NCBI GenBank assembly: GCA_947066815.1
Contig: CAMSZT010000021.1
Location: 1-52,878 of the forward strand
DNA: 52,878 nt
Direction of reading: 5' to 3'
Source of the DNA: an uncultured Lachnotalea sp.
Lineage (GTDB): Bacteria > Bacillota > Clostridia > Lachnospirales > Lachnospiraceae
Shown here: positions 22,995 to 31,836 of the stretch, one piece after another
How positions within the stretch are numbered: the first letter of the stretch is position 1
Layout of the letters: each line of letters starts with the position of its first letter
The notes under the pieces: model-generated
What the model saw: only the letters and a program-made list of their open reading frames with translations
Told to the model about the DNA's origin: nothing
Databases searched by the model: none
Program-made: the position numbers and the translations under genes

Positions 22995-23912
22995 ATGAAA
23001 CTGGAAGTGAGAAAGATCAGGAAGAGCTTCGGCGGCAAGGAGGTCCTCCACGGGATTTCCTTCGAGGTGGAGAGCGGCAGGGCGCTGGGGCTTCTTGGGA
23101 GGAACGGCGCGGGCAAGACCACGACCATCCGGGTACTGATGGACGTGTTCCGGCCAAACGGAGGAGAGGTGCTTGCCGACGGGAAGCCCTTTGTCCCGAA
23201 GGAGCACAAGATCGGCTACCTGCCGGAGGAGCGGGGGCTCTATCCCCAGAAAAAGGTGCTGGACCAGATGGCCTATCTGGCAAGGCTCCGGGGCATGGGG
23301 ACGAAGGAGGCGAGGGAGAGCGGGAAATGGTGGCTCGAGCGGCTGGAGATCGGGGAGTACGCGGACCGGAAGCTGGAGACGCTGTCCAAGGGAAACCAGC
23401 AGAAGGTGCAGCTGGCCCAGACGCTGATCTGCAATCCGGACATCATCATCCTGGATGAGCCCTTTTCCGGCCTGGATCCGGTCAACTCCCAGATCCTCAA
23501 GGACGTGGTCAGGGAACAGATCTCCATGGGACGGCTGGTGATCTTTTCCAGCCATCAGATGGGCTACGTGGAGGAATTCTGCGAGGACATCGCCATCATC
23601 AACCATGGGGATATCGTCCTTTCGGGGAGCCTTAGGGAGATCAAGCATGAGATGGGGATGGACCGGCTGACCCTGTCGGCAGTCAATTATGAGGCGGGCC
23701 GGCTGGCGGAGAAGGTGGAGACGGAGCTTTCCCACCTGGTCCGGGTGGAGCAGGTGAAAAAGGAATATCTGATCCTCAAGGGGCAGTGTGAAGATGCGAA
23801 GAGGAAACTCCTCGCGGCCCTTTCCGGGACAGACATCGACGTGGCGCAGACGGGGATGTACGAACCGTCCTTAAACGATATTTTTGTGGCGAAGGCAGGT
23901 GACGGAGAATGA
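22995..23912 (+). CDS. ABC exporter ATP-binding protein, NatA-like
   Basis: A 305-residue ATPase. Walker A is GRNGAGKTT, the signature is LSKGNQQKVQLAQ, Walker B is DIIILDEPFSGLDP, and the switch histidine lies in FSSHQMG. The C-terminal 80 residues are the extension typical of NatA-type exporter subunits. The start at 22995 gives the usual KLEVRKIRKSFGGKEVL opening; an in-frame ATG at 22959 lies inside element A. Four-base overlap with the permease gene shows one unit. Family members extrude sodium ions, drugs or peptides; the cargo here is not known. Confidence 0.85.
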   Translation: MKLEVRKIRKSFGGKEVLHGISFEVESGRALGLLGRNGAGKTTTIRVLMDVFRPNGGEVLADGKPFVPKEHKIGYLPEERGLYPQKKVLDQMAYLARLRGMGTKEARESGKWWLERLEIGEYADRKLETLSKGNQQKVQLAQTLICNPDIIILDEPFSGLDPVNSQILKDVVREQISMGRLVIFSSHQMGYVEEFCEDIAIINHGDIVLSGSLREIKHEMGMDRLTLSAVNYEAGRLAEKVETELSHLVRVEQVKKEYLILKGQCEDAKRKLLAALSGTDIDVAQTGMYEPSLNDIFVAKAGDGE

Positions 23913-25279
23913 AACAGTTTGGGATTGTATGGAAGCATGAGTTTCTGAATTATGTGAAGACCAAGTCTTTTATCGGGATCACGGCGGGGTTTGCGCTGCT
24001 GTTCGTGATCATTTTGAGCCTCCCGTCGTTTTTCGATCTGTCGGGACTGATCCCGGGGCTTCCCGGCGGGCAGACGGAGACGGAATATGAGGAGCAGGTG
24101 CCGGACGCGGGGTCAGGCGGGGCTATGACCGGAGCGGACGGGAGCATCAGGACCAGCGGTTATGAGGGGACCATCTACCTCTGTGACGCGGGAGGACAGG
24201 TGGGGACGGAGTTTGTCGCCGGGCTGTTCCCGTCAGCGAGGGTCGTGGAGGCATCCTCGGAGGAGGAGTTAAAAACGCTCGTGGAGGAGGGCGACGCGGC
24301 CCTCATGGAGGCAGCCGAGGCCATCGGAGACGGGGAGAGCGAGGGGGCCGGAGGCCCCCGGTGCGGCTTTTTTGTGGAATCCCTCGGCGCATACCGGTAT
24401 TATGTGAAAAACAGGAGCTTCAGCGATCAGGTGGAGGGAACCTTTGTGGAGGGGATCTCTTACCTTTATCGAAACGCGGAGCTTGAGAAACTGGGGGCGG
24501 ACAGCCGGGCGGTGGAGAGGATTTACGGTTTTTCGCCTGCTTCCGAGACCATTGTGCTGGGAAAAGACAGCATCAGTAATTTTTTGTATACCTATTTGAT
24601 GATTTTTGTGTTATATTTTATGGTGTTGTTATATGGGAATTCCGTGGCGGTTTCCGTGGCCCAGGAGAAGAGCAACCGGGCCATGGAGGTCCTTGTGACC
24701 AGTACCTCCAGCAACAGTCTGATCTTCGGGAAGGTGCTGGCGGGAGCGGCAGCCGGTTTTGTGCAGACCGGCGTCATGATCGGCGCGGCCCTGGCCTCCT
24801 ACCAGCTCAACAGAGAGGCGTGGGGCGGGATGCTGGACTTCGTGTTCCACATTCCGGGGACGGTGCTTCTGGCCTTTGCCATGTTCGGCCTCTTCGGCTA
24901 CATCCTCTATGCCTTCTGCTATGGCGTGCTGGGCGCCCTGGTGTCGAAGACGGAGGATGTGAGCCGGAATGCCGGACCGGTCATGTTCCTGTTCGTCGCA
25001 GCCTTTCTCCTGACCATGTTCAATCTGCAGAACAGCGACGGCATCGTGATGAAGGTGCTCTCCTTTATCCCCTTCACCTCGCCCTACGGCATGTTCGTGC
25101 GGGTGGCTATGGGGAACGTGGCCCTCTGGGAGATCGCGCTGTCCTTCCTGCTCCTTCTGGGGACCGTCTGGCTGGTCGCCGGGACGGGGGCAAAGATCTA
25201 CCGCATGGGTACGCTGATGTACGGAAATCCCATCAAGCTTTCCCGGGCTTTCAGGATGAGCCGGGAAAAGAACCAGTAG
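23909..25279 (+). CDS. ABC-2 exporter permease, NatB-like
   Basis: A 456-residue membrane protein of the ABC-2 type. It has one N-terminal helix (about residues 22-45), a long extracytoplasmic region of about 150 residues with an acidic Gly-rich stretch, then five or six helices in the second half. SVAVSVAQEKSNRAMEVLVTSTSSNSLIFGKVLA is the characteristic loop of the NatB group. The start overlaps the ATPase stop (ATGA). The two form a complete exporter. Downstream is a GDPD-family gene after 16 bases, so all three may be one operon. Confidence 0.85.
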   Translation: MKQFGIVWKHEFLNYVKTKSFIGITAGFALLFVIILSLPSFFDLSGLIPGLPGGQTETEYEEQVPDAGSGGAMTGADGSIRTSGYEGTIYLCDAGGQVGTEFVAGLFPSARVVEASSEEELKTLVEEGDAALMEAAEAIGDGESEGAGGPRCGFFVESLGAYRYYVKNRSFSDQVEGTFVEGISYLYRNAELEKLGADSRAVERIYGFSPASETIVLGKDSISNFLYTYLMIFVLYFMVLLYGNSVAVSVAQEKSNRAMEVLVTSTSSNSLIFGKVLAGAAAGFVQTGVMIGAALASYQLNREAWGGMLDFVFHIPGTVLLAFAMFGLFGYILYAFCYGVLGALVSKTEDVSRNAGPVMFLFVAAFLLTMFNLQNSDGIVMKVLSFIPFTSPYGMFVRVAMGNVALWEIALSFLLLLGTVWLVAGTGAKIYRMGTLMYGNPIKLSRAFRMSREKNQ

Positions 25280-25295
25280 TCTGGAGTGATGGGTT

Positions 25296-27110
25296 ATGCG
25301 GAGGATTCTTCGCAGCTTTCGGGAACTGCTCCGGGTGGGCCGGGGCAGTCTCCTGATCTTTGAGATCGTATACCGGATCTTTACGGCCGTCGTTCTCCTG
25401 GAGACGGCGGGCCACGGGCTTTCCTTTGCCCTGAAGCAGTCCGGGTTCAGTTATCTGACCGCAGGGAATACTCTGCGGTTTTTCGCTTCGCCTGCGACCC
25501 TGGCAGTTTTGGCCGGATTCTTGCTCCTGTGCCTGTTTTTCGCAAACCTGGAGGTCTGTGTCCTCTACACCATGTTCCAGGCGGGTACGGTGAAGGAGCG
25601 GGTGAGTGTCCTCAAATTTTTGTTCTTTGGGATCAAAAACCTGGCGGGCTTGTTCCGGGCGGGGAATGTCCGGGTACTGTTTTTGAACGTCGCCTATTAT
25701 CTTCTGACCCAGGGCTGGATCCTGTTGCGGTTCCTGCACCACGTCCGTCCCCTGAATTATATCTTGGACGGCCTGTCTAAAAGCCGCATGACGCGGGCGG
25801 CGCTGTGGCTCCTTCTGGCGGCGTTCCTGGCAGTCTCGGTCCTTTACCTTTTCGTGCCGGTGGTCTCGACCCTTTTTGATCTTGGATTCAGGGACTCCAG
25901 GGAGAAGAGCCGGGAACTTGTCCGGAAGCGGTGGCTTCCGACGGCGGTGCTCCTGGCGGGGGTGAACCTGTTTTCCTGGCTGTTTTACCTGGCGGGCCAG
26001 TTTGTGTTCAAGGTGCTGGCAGCTTTTCTGGTGGCGATTTTTGCGGATCGGAGCATTGAGCTGGCCCTGGCCCTGACCATCAGCAGGGGGATCGATATCG
26101 CGGCCCTGGCGGTGGTCTCGGCGGTCTCCTGCTGCCTGAACGCGGGGGCCCTGACCTTCCTCCTGTACCGCTACGAGGATGAGAAGTACCTGACGGAGAT
26201 CCCGCCCTACCGGTATTCCTTTCCGGCCGGGCTTCGGAAGGTAACGACGATCCTGCTGACGGCCTGCCTGACGGTCTCCGGCATCCTTTACGCCTATGAC
26301 AGGATCCACAGCGGCGCCATTGCGGCGGCCAGGGGGGCCATCTCGGAATCGAAGATCACCTCCCACCGGGGCTTTTCTTATCAGGCGCCGGAAAACACCC
26401 TGCCGGCCATCGAGGCGGCCATCGACAGCATGTCCGACTATGTGGAGATCGACGTCCAGGAGACGAAGGACGATGTGGTGGTGGTCTTCCATGACGCCAG
26501 CCTGAAGCGGATCACGGGACAAAAAGGGGGGCTGTGGGAATATACCTACGGCGACCTTTTGATGATGGATTTCGGCGGCTGGTTTTCGGAGGAATTTGCG
26601 GGGACCCGGATCCCGACGCTGGCGGAGGCCCTGGAGACCTGCAGGGGGAGGATCGGCATGAATATCGAGCTGAAGGCAGATCACTACAGTGACACGCTGG
26701 TGGAGGAGACCCTTAGGCTGATCGAGGAGTACGACATGGAGGGGCAGGTGGTCTTAAGCTCCACCAGCTACCGGTATCTGAGGGAGGTGAAGGAGCGGAA
26801 CCCGGACATGGAGACGGGCTACATCCTGACGGCGGCTTACGGCACCTATTTCGAGGACGGGAACATCGATTTTTTCAGCATCCGCTCCGGCTTCGTCACC
26901 GGGAAGCTGGTGGACAGCGCCCACGCCTTCGGAAAGAAGATCCACGCCTGGACCGTCAATACCAGGGGGGAGTTAAACCGGATGAAGCGGCTCCAGGTGG
27001 ACAACATCATCACGGACCGGCCGGTCCTGGCCAGGGAGACCCTGTATCAGGAGGAGGATACGGAGAACCTGATGGAATTCATCCGGCTGGCGCTCAGGAT
27101 GGAGAAGTGA
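25296..27110 (+). CDS. Membrane-bound glycerophosphodiester phosphodiesterase
   Basis: A 604-residue protein. Residues 1-345 contain about eight membrane helices of the GDPD-associated membrane domain. Residues about 350-590 form a GDPD TIM barrel: HRGFSYQAPENTLPAIEAA with His357, VEIDVQETKDDVVVVFHD with the metal-binding Glu and Asp and the second catalytic His, then NIELK, and HAWTVNT near the end. The family hydrolyses glycerophosphodiesters to glycerol 3-phosphate and an alcohol. The membrane domain suggests action on lipid or teichoic-acid-derived substrates outside the cell. Known relatives of this long form occur widely in Firmicutes. Confidence 0.88.
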   Translation: MRRILRSFRELLRVGRGSLLIFEIVYRIFTAVVLLETAGHGLSFALKQSGFSYLTAGNTLRFFASPATLAVLAGFLLLCLFFANLEVCVLYTMFQAGTVKERVSVLKFLFFGIKNLAGLFRAGNVRVLFLNVAYYLLTQGWILLRFLHHVRPLNYILDGLSKSRMTRAALWLLLAAFLAVSVLYLFVPVVSTLFDLGFRDSREKSRELVRKRWLPTAVLLAGVNLFSWLFYLAGQFVFKVLAAFLVAIFADRSIELALALTISRGIDIAALAVVSAVSCCLNAGALTFLLYRYEDEKYLTEIPPYRYSFPAGLRKVTTILLTACLTVSGILYAYDRIHSGAIAAARGAISESKITSHRGFSYQAPENTLPAIEAAIDSMSDYVEIDVQETKDDVVVVFHDASLKRITGQKGGLWEYTYGDLLMMDFGGWFSEEFAGTRIPTLAEALETCRGRIGMNIELKADHYSDTLVEETLRLIEEYDMEGQVVLSSTSYRYLREVKERNPDMETGYILTAAYGTYFEDGNIDFFSIRSGFVTGKLVDSAHAFGKKIHAWTVNTRGELNRMKRLQVDNIITDRPVLARETLYQEEDTENLMEFIRLALRMEK

Positions 27111-27229
27111 GGAGCTGGGCCCGGCGGCGTTCGGGGTTTTGCGATGAAAGAACCCGCATTTCTTCTGTCATTATACGAAAATAAAATATGCGGACTTGTG
27201 GATGACGGGTGTATTTCTGGGGAAAATTG

Positions 27230-27238
27230 TGGTACAAT
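27230..27238 (+). promoter_or_regulatory. Extended -10 candidate promoter for the 27318 gene
   Basis: TGGTACAAT is an extended -10 (TGn plus TACAAT); no good -35 box is seen 17 bases upstream. It lies 80 bases before the start codon in a 207-base gap that otherwise shows only a short inverted CCGCAT/ATGCGG pair. Confidence 0.4.
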
Positions 27239-27317
27239 GACGGTAACGGGCCGGAAAACGGCAGAAAATAGAGATTGCCGAAATTTTTGACGGGCCGTGG
27301 GAAAGGAAACGGATTTT

Positions 27318-29048
27318 ATGAATATTTTTGATTTTAAGATGGTGATGGGCCAGAGGCCGGGGGGCGGCGAGGCGCCGAAGGAGAAGGTCATACGGCCCAG
27401 GAAGCCGAAGGGGGGCCCGGTGACCAGGGTGCTCATTAGCCTCCTCGTCACGCTGGTGTTCGGAGGGATCTATTTTTATTTCAAGCTGCCGGCGCTCAAC
27501 CTTCACAACCGGGAGCTTTACACCTTCGTGATCCTGCTGTGCGTGGTGTTTGCGGTCTGCATGGTGCTCCTGCAGGGATTCCGGGCCGGCTCTGTCAAAG
27601 AGTACGTGGCCTATACGAAGAAGAACCTGGCGGTGCCGTTTATGCTGGCGATTCTGGCGGTGATGGTCATGATCGTTGGCTCTCTGTTCGGCTTTATCGT
27701 GTTCCGGGCGAAGGCCTATTCAGAGCTCATGCCCATGAATACGGGAGATTTCGCGGCGGAGGTGTCGGAGATCGGCTGGAACCAGATCCCTCTTCTGGAC
27801 GAGGATTCTGCCACCAATCTGGCCAATCGGAAGCTGGGAGAACTGAGCGACCTGGTGAGCCAGTTTGCCGTGGACGATTCTTCTGCCCAGATCAATTATC
27901 AGGGGCATCCGGTCCGGCTCAATTATCTGAATTACAATGATTTCTTTAAATGGTGGAACAACCGGGGGGACGGGATCCCGGCCTATGTGCGCATCGACAT
28001 GAGGACCCAGGAGGTGGAGGTGGTCCGCCTGGAGGAGGGAATTAAGTATTCGCCCTCGGAGTATTTCAGCCGGGACCTGATGCGCCACCTGCGGTTCTCC
28101 TATCCGACCCTCATGTTTGACGATGTGAATTTTGAGATCAACGACGACGGGACGCCCTACTGGATCGCGTCGGTGATCGAAAAGCGGATCGGCCTCTTCG
28201 ACGGGACGGACATCAAGGGGGCGGTGCTCCTGAACGCCGTCACCGGGGATACGGAGTATTATGATATCGCGGATGTGCCCACCTGGGTGGACCGGGTGTA
28301 CTCGGCGGACCTGATCGTGGAGCAGTATGATTATTACGGGGAGTACCACAACGGCTTCTGGAACTCCATATTCGGTCAGACGGACTGCACGGAGACCACC
28401 GACGGCTACAATTTCATTGCCCAGGACGACGACGTGTGGGTCTACACCGGCGTGACCTCCGTCACCGGTGACCGGGGGAACATCGGCTTCATCCTGGTGA
28501 ACCAGAGGACCAAGGAGGCCCATTACTACTCCTGCGCCGGGGCGGAGGAATATTCGGCCATGTCCTCGGCGGAGGGTGCGGTCCAGCAGTTCAGCTACGG
28601 GGCGACCTTCCCGCTGCTCTTAAACATTTCCGACCAGCCCACCTATTTCATGGCCTTAAAGGATGCGGCCGGACTGGTGAAGATGTACGCCATGGTCAAT
28701 GTGCAGCAGTACCAGATCGTGGCCACGGGGAACACGGTCGCCGACTGCCAGAGGCGGTATCACGAGCTTCTGGTGGAGAACCGGATCCTGAGTGATGAGG
28801 AGATCGCGGAACCGGAGCCGGAGGAGAAGGCCATCGAAGTGTCGGGGAAGGTGGAGGAGATCCGCTTTGCCGACATGGACGGGAACACAGTCTATTTTAT
28901 CAGACTGGAAAAGGGAAAGGCCTATTACATGGTAAGCGCGAAGGACTACCCGGAGGCGGTCATTCTCGACGTGGGGGACAGCGTCGCCGTCACCCACTAC
29001 CCGACGGAGGATGAGCTTGTCGAGGCGGTGGGCTTTGAGCGGAAATGA
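27318..29048 (+). CDS. Membrane protein of unknown function with large outer domain
   Basis: A 576-residue protein. Three membrane helices (starting near residues 34, 60 and 100) precede about 450 residues that should lie outside the membrane: a mixed alpha/beta region with many aromatic residues (LNYNDFFKWWNNRGDGIPAYVRID), a second unit, then a terminal beta-barrel-like domain (IEVSGKVEEIRFADMDGNTVYFIRLEKGKAYYMVS). I do not recognise the family. The last domain looks like an OB-type fold, which often binds sugar or nucleic acid polymers; that is a guess from strand pattern only. The start at 27318 follows GGGAAAGGAAACGG; an in-frame GTG at 27297 is less likely. Confidence 0.65.
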   Translation: MNIFDFKMVMGQRPGGGEAPKEKVIRPRKPKGGPVTRVLISLLVTLVFGGIYFYFKLPALNLHNRELYTFVILLCVVFAVCMVLLQGFRAGSVKEYVAYTKKNLAVPFMLAILAVMVMIVGSLFGFIVFRAKAYSELMPMNTGDFAAEVSEIGWNQIPLLDEDSATNLANRKLGELSDLVSQFAVDDSSAQINYQGHPVRLNYLNYNDFFKWWNNRGDGIPAYVRIDMRTQEVEVVRLEEGIKYSPSEYFSRDLMRHLRFSYPTLMFDDVNFEINDDGTPYWIASVIEKRIGLFDGTDIKGAVLLNAVTGDTEYYDIADVPTWVDRVYSADLIVEQYDYYGEYHNGFWNSIFGQTDCTETTDGYNFIAQDDDVWVYTGVTSVTGDRGNIGFILVNQRTKEAHYYSCAGAEEYSAMSSAEGAVQQFSYGATFPLLLNISDQPTYFMALKDAAGLVKMYAMVNVQQYQIVATGNTVADCQRRYHELLVENRILSDEEIAEPEPEEKAIEVSGKVEEIRFADMDGNTVYFIRLEKGKAYYMVSAKDYPEAVILDVGDSVAVTHYPTEDELVEAVGFERK

Positions 29049-29052
29049 CATA

Positions 29053-29113
29053 GGCAATTGTGAAATCGTAAAACATGGGAAGGATTCTGACAATTCCACG
29101 TTTCGCAATTACC
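29053..29113. repeat. Palindromic leader element B
   Basis: Arms GGCAATTGTGAAA (29053-29065) and TTTCGCAATTACC (29101-29113) are nearly complementary (11 of 13). The core ATTCTGACAAT is shared with element A on its other strand. It begins five bases after the upstream stop and ends 32 bases before the Uma2-family gene. Confidence 0.75.
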
Positions 29114-29145
29114 GGATGAAATAACAGGAGGAAAGGAGTATCCCT

Positions 29146-29703
29146 ATGGCACCTGCATTAAAAGAGACGGGGCTTTATACGGAAGAGGATTATTACGATC
29201 TGCCGGAGGAGGTGCACGCGGAGCTGATCGACGGCCGGCTTTACGACCTGGCGGCGCCGGGCCGGATCCATCAGGAGATTTTATCTTTTCTGCATTTAGA
29301 GATCGGAAGCCATATCCGTGACGGAAAAGGGGCCTGCAAAGTTTACCCGGCGCCCTTTGCCGTCCGGCTGTTTGGGGACGACAGGACGGTGGTGGAGCCG
29401 GACATCAGCGTGATCTGCGACCCGGGGAAGCTGACAGACCGGGGATGCGACGGCTCGCCGGACTGGATCATCGAGATCGTGTCCCCGGGCAATGCGGGCC
29501 ACGACTATGTGCGCAAGCTGAACCTCTACCTGGATGCGGGAGTCGGGGAATACTGGATCGTGGACCCGGCGAAGGGGCAGATCTTCGTCTATCATCTGAC
29601 GGAGCCGGGGGTTGACGTGGATGCCTATACCTTCCGGGATAAGGTGAAGGCCGGGATCTATGAGGATCTGTGGATCGATTTCTCGAAGATAACCTTTTCG
29701 TGA
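29146..29703 (+). CDS. Uma2 (DUF820) family PD-(D/E)XK nuclease-like protein
   Basis: A 185-residue protein with the full Uma2 pattern: TEEDYYDLPEEVHAELIDGRLYDLAAPG, then VEPDISVICD, PDWIIEIVSPGN and LYLDAGVGEYWIVDP. The Asp of EPDISV and the Glu of IIEIVSP match the metal-binding residues of the PD-(D/E)XK fold. The family is very common in cyanobacteria and some Firmicutes, often as single genes of unclear role. The start has AGGAGGAAAGGAG upstream. It stands behind leader element B and ahead of an alpha-hydroxy-acid dehydrogenase gene; no functional link is visible. Confidence 0.85.
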   Translation: MAPALKETGLYTEEDYYDLPEEVHAELIDGRLYDLAAPGRIHQEILSFLHLEIGSHIRDGKGACKVYPAPFAVRLFGDDRTVVEPDISVICDPGKLTDRGCDGSPDWIIEIVSPGNAGHDYVRKLNLYLDAGVGEYWIVDPAKGQIFVYHLTEPGVDVDAYTFRDKVKAGIYEDLWIDFSKITFS

Positions 29704-29775
29704 CAGCCGGTTCTGCGACCGGAAAACAGAAAAACAGGAGGAATGCCGGGAAATGCCCCGGCGGGGAGGAAGAAG

Positions 29776-30792
29776 ATGGATCATCAGGAAGTATTGGAGA
29801 ATGCACGGACCTGTATTGGGGAATATTGTAAGGCATGTCCGGTCTGCAACGGAAGAGCCTGCAAAAATCAGGTTCCCGGGCCGGGGGCCAAGGGAGCGGG
29901 GGACACAGCCATCCGCAATTATGACAAGTGGCAGGAGATCCGGGTCAACATGGACACCCTCTGTGCCAATGAGCCGGTGGACACGGGCCTCACGCTGTTT
30001 GGAAAAGAGTTCCGCTATCCGTTTTTTGCGGGGCCGGTGGGGGCGGTGAACCTCCACTACGGAGATAAATATGACGACAGGAGATACAACGAGGTGCTGG
30101 TATCATCCTGCGCGAAAGCGGGGATCGCGGCTTTTACCGGGGACGGGACGGATCCGGAGGTGATGAGAGGCGCGGCGGCGGCCATCAAACATGCGGGAGG
30201 TCTGGGGATCCCCACGGTGAAGCCCTGGAACCTGGAGGCGGTTAAGGAAAAGCTTGCCCTGGTGAAGGAGGCGGGTGCCTTTGCCGTGGCCATGGATGTG
30301 GATGCGGCAGGCCTTCCCTTTTTAAAGAATCTGACGCCTCCGGCGGGGAGAAAGACGGTGGCGGAGCTTAAGGAGATCGTGGATTCCTGCGGGGAGCTTC
30401 CCTTCATTGTAAAGGGGATCATGACCGTGAAGGGAGCCCTGAAAGCGAAGGAGGCGGGGGCGTCCGCCATTGTGGTGTCCAATCATGGCGGACGGGTGCT
30501 GGACCAGTGTCCGTCCACAGCGGAGGTGCTGGAGGAGATCGCGGAGGCTGTGGGCGGCTCCATGAAGATCTTCGTGGACGGCGGGATCCGTTCCGGCACG
30601 GATGTGTTCAAGGCGCTGGCGCTGGGGGCCGACGCGGTGATCATCGCCAGGCCCTTCGTGACGGCCGTCTACGGAGGAGGAGCGGAAGGCGTGGAGGTTT
30701 ACACGGAGAAGATCGGGGCAGAGCTTGCGGATGCCATGTCCATGTGCGGGGCGGCATCCCTCGCCGGGATCACCAGGGATATGGTGCGTTAG
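29776..30792 (+). CDS. FMN-dependent alpha-hydroxy-acid dehydrogenase (LldD/GOX family)
   Basis: A 338-residue TIM-barrel enzyme. FMN-binding and active-site segments are seen in the second half: VKGIMTVKGALKAKEAGASAIVVSNHGGRVLD with the catalytic His, and FVDGGIRSGTDVFKALALGADAV with the phosphate-binding Arg. The N terminus carries a Cys cluster (CIGEYCKACPVCNGRACKNQ), which Clostridia relatives also show and which may bind a metal or cluster. The group oxidises alpha-hydroxy acids such as lactate; the true substrate is unknown. The start at 29776 has GGGGAGGAAG upstream, while an in-frame ATG at 29743 does not. The GreA-like gene follows after 17 bases. Confidence 0.82.
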   Translation: MDHQEVLENARTCIGEYCKACPVCNGRACKNQVPGPGAKGAGDTAIRNYDKWQEIRVNMDTLCANEPVDTGLTLFGKEFRYPFFAGPVGAVNLHYGDKYDDRRYNEVLVSSCAKAGIAAFTGDGTDPEVMRGAAAAIKHAGGLGIPTVKPWNLEAVKEKLALVKEAGAFAVAMDVDAAGLPFLKNLTPPAGRKTVAELKEIVDSCGELPFIVKGIMTVKGALKAKEAGASAIVVSNHGGRVLDQCPSTAEVLEEIAEAVGGSMKIFVDGGIRSGTDVFKALALGADAVIIARPFVTAVYGGGAEGVEVYTEKIGAELADAMSMCGAASLAGITRDMVR

Positions 30793-30809
30793 AAAGTGAG
30801 TGGGCAGGA

Positions 30810-31313
30810 ATGAGGAATCAGCTGACAGAAAAAGACGTGAAGCGGATCGAGGAGGAGATCGAGTACCGGAAGCTGGTGGTGAGAAAACAGGCGCTGGAGG
30901 CGGTCAAGGAGGCCAGGGCTCACGGGGACCTGAGCGAAAATTTTGAATACCACGCAGCCAAAAAGGACAAAAACCAGAACGAGAGCCGGATCCGCTATCT
31001 GGAGCGGATGTTAAAAACCTCCGAGGTAGTCTCCGAGGATTCCAGGGAGGACGAGGTGGGGCTCAACAACACCGTGACCCTCTATTTTGAGGAGGACGAC
31101 GAGGAGGAGACCTACAAGCTGGTGACCTCCGTGCGGGGCAATTCCCTGAAAAATTACATCAGCACCGAGTCTCCTATCGGCCAGGCCATCCTGGGGCATC
31201 GGGCCGGGGACAGGGTCCACGTGAAGGTCAATGAGGCCGTCGGCTACGACGTGGTCATCCGCTCCATCGAGAACACGGGTGACGACGGGAGTGATAAGCT
31301 GAGGAGTTTTTGA
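30810..31313 (+). CDS. GreA/GreB-family transcription elongation factor
   Basis: A 167-residue protein. An N-terminal coiled coil (about residues 1-75) includes EARAHGDLSENFEYHAAKKDKNQNESRI, whose Asp and Glu residues sit at the tip loop that enters the RNA polymerase secondary channel. A C-terminal FKBP-like domain (EETYKLVTSV, STESPIGQAILGHRAGDRVHVKV) completes the fold. The family rescues backtracked polymerase by stimulating transcript cleavage. Slightly longer than the usual 158 residues of GreA, so it may be a paralogue. The ORF is open far upstream, but ATG 30810 with GGCAGGA close by matches the family N terminus. Confidence 0.85.
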   Translation: MRNQLTEKDVKRIEEEIEYRKLVVRKQALEAVKEARAHGDLSENFEYHAAKKDKNQNESRIRYLERMLKTSEVVSEDSREDEVGLNNTVTLYFEEDDEEETYKLVTSVRGNSLKNYISTESPIGQAILGHRAGDRVHVKVNEAVGYDVVIRSIENTGDDGSDKLRSF

Positions 31314-31354
31314 AAAATTCCAACCGCCCAGGTGGAAAATTTTTGGAATGGCTC

Positions 31355-31383
31355 TGGACAGGCAGGAAAAAATATTGTATAAT
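31355..31383 (+). promoter_or_regulatory. Sigma-A promoter for the DUF2325 gene
   Basis: TGGACA (31355-31360), a 17-base spacer and TATAAT (31378-31383). A palindromic box begins eleven bases downstream of the -10, over the expected transcription start. Confidence 0.75.
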
Positions 31384-31393
31384 GAAACGGGGG

Positions 31394-31442
31394 TTAGAGA
31401 TATCTAACCCCCACAAAAAGAACGAAAGTTAGAAGAGGCTAA
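31394..31442 (+). promoter_or_regulatory. Two DtxR-type operator boxes, TTAG-N6-CTAA
   Basis: TTAGAGATATCTAA at 31394-31407 lies inside a perfect 10-bp-arm palindrome (31390-31413). A second, less symmetric box TTAGAAGAGGCTAA lies at 31429-31442. Both resemble the TTAG...CTAA core of iron-responsive DtxR/IdeR operators. A DtxR-family gene lies 2 kb downstream. Repression of the adjacent promoter is inference. Confidence 0.65.
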
Positions 31443-31474
31443 TTAAAAACGGAATCCGGAAAGGAGAGGAGTGC

Positions 31475-31792
31475 ATGAGCATCGTGATCGTAGGGGGACA
31501 TGACCGCATGGTCTGTCAGTACAAGAAAATCTGTAAGAGTTATCGCTGCAGGGCGAAGGTTTTTACCCAGATGGCTGCCGGGATGGACAAACAGATCGGG
31601 AAACCGGACCTTTTAGTGCTTTTCACCAACACGGTGTCCCACAAAATGATCAGATGTGCGGTGGACGAGGCCAGACGTTCCGACATCGAGGTGGTGCGGT
31701 GCCATACCAGCAGCAAAAGCGCCCTGACGGAGATCCTGGAGAAAAAATGCGGCGCGGGCTTGACAAAAGGAGAGACCGGTGTTAATCTGTAG
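31475..31792 (+). CDS. DUF2325 domain protein
   Basis: A 105-residue protein of the DUF2325 family: an opening Rossmann-like strand and turn (MSIVIVGGHDRMVCQYKKIC), a central DLLVLFTNTVSHKMIRCAVDEAR, and a late VVRCHTSSKSALTEIL. Four cysteines may bind metal. The family is often found near iron-transport genes in Clostridia, and here it lies between DtxR-type boxes and a FeoB-associated protein, so an iron-related role is likely. GGAAAGGAGAGGAG precedes the ATG. The next promoter begins inside the end of this gene, so the two small genes are separately controlled but share the same type of operator. Confidence 0.82.
   Translation: MSIVIVGGHDRMVCQYKKICKSYRCRAKVFTQMAAGMDKQIGKPDLLVLFTNTVSHKMIRCAVDEARRSDIEVVRCHTSSKSALTEILEKKCGAGLTKGETGVNL
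31760..31788 (+). promoter_or_regulatory. Sigma-A promoter for the FeoB-associated protein gene
   Basis: TTGACA (31760-31765), a 17-base spacer and TAATCT (31783-31788), inside the 3' end of the DUF2325 gene. The third DtxR-type box follows after eleven bases, the same arrangement as in the promoter at 31355. Confidence 0.6.
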
Positions 31793-31799
31793 TTGATAG

Positions 31800-31813
31800 T
31801 TAGGTGTATCTAA
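31800..31813 (+). promoter_or_regulatory. Third DtxR-type operator box
   Basis: TTAGGTGTATCTAA repeats the TTAG-N6-CTAA pattern of the boxes at 31394 and 31429 and lies eleven bases after a -10 box, over the likely transcription start. Confidence 0.6.
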
Positions 31814-31836
31814 CCAATTGGAGAAAGAAGGAAGGC

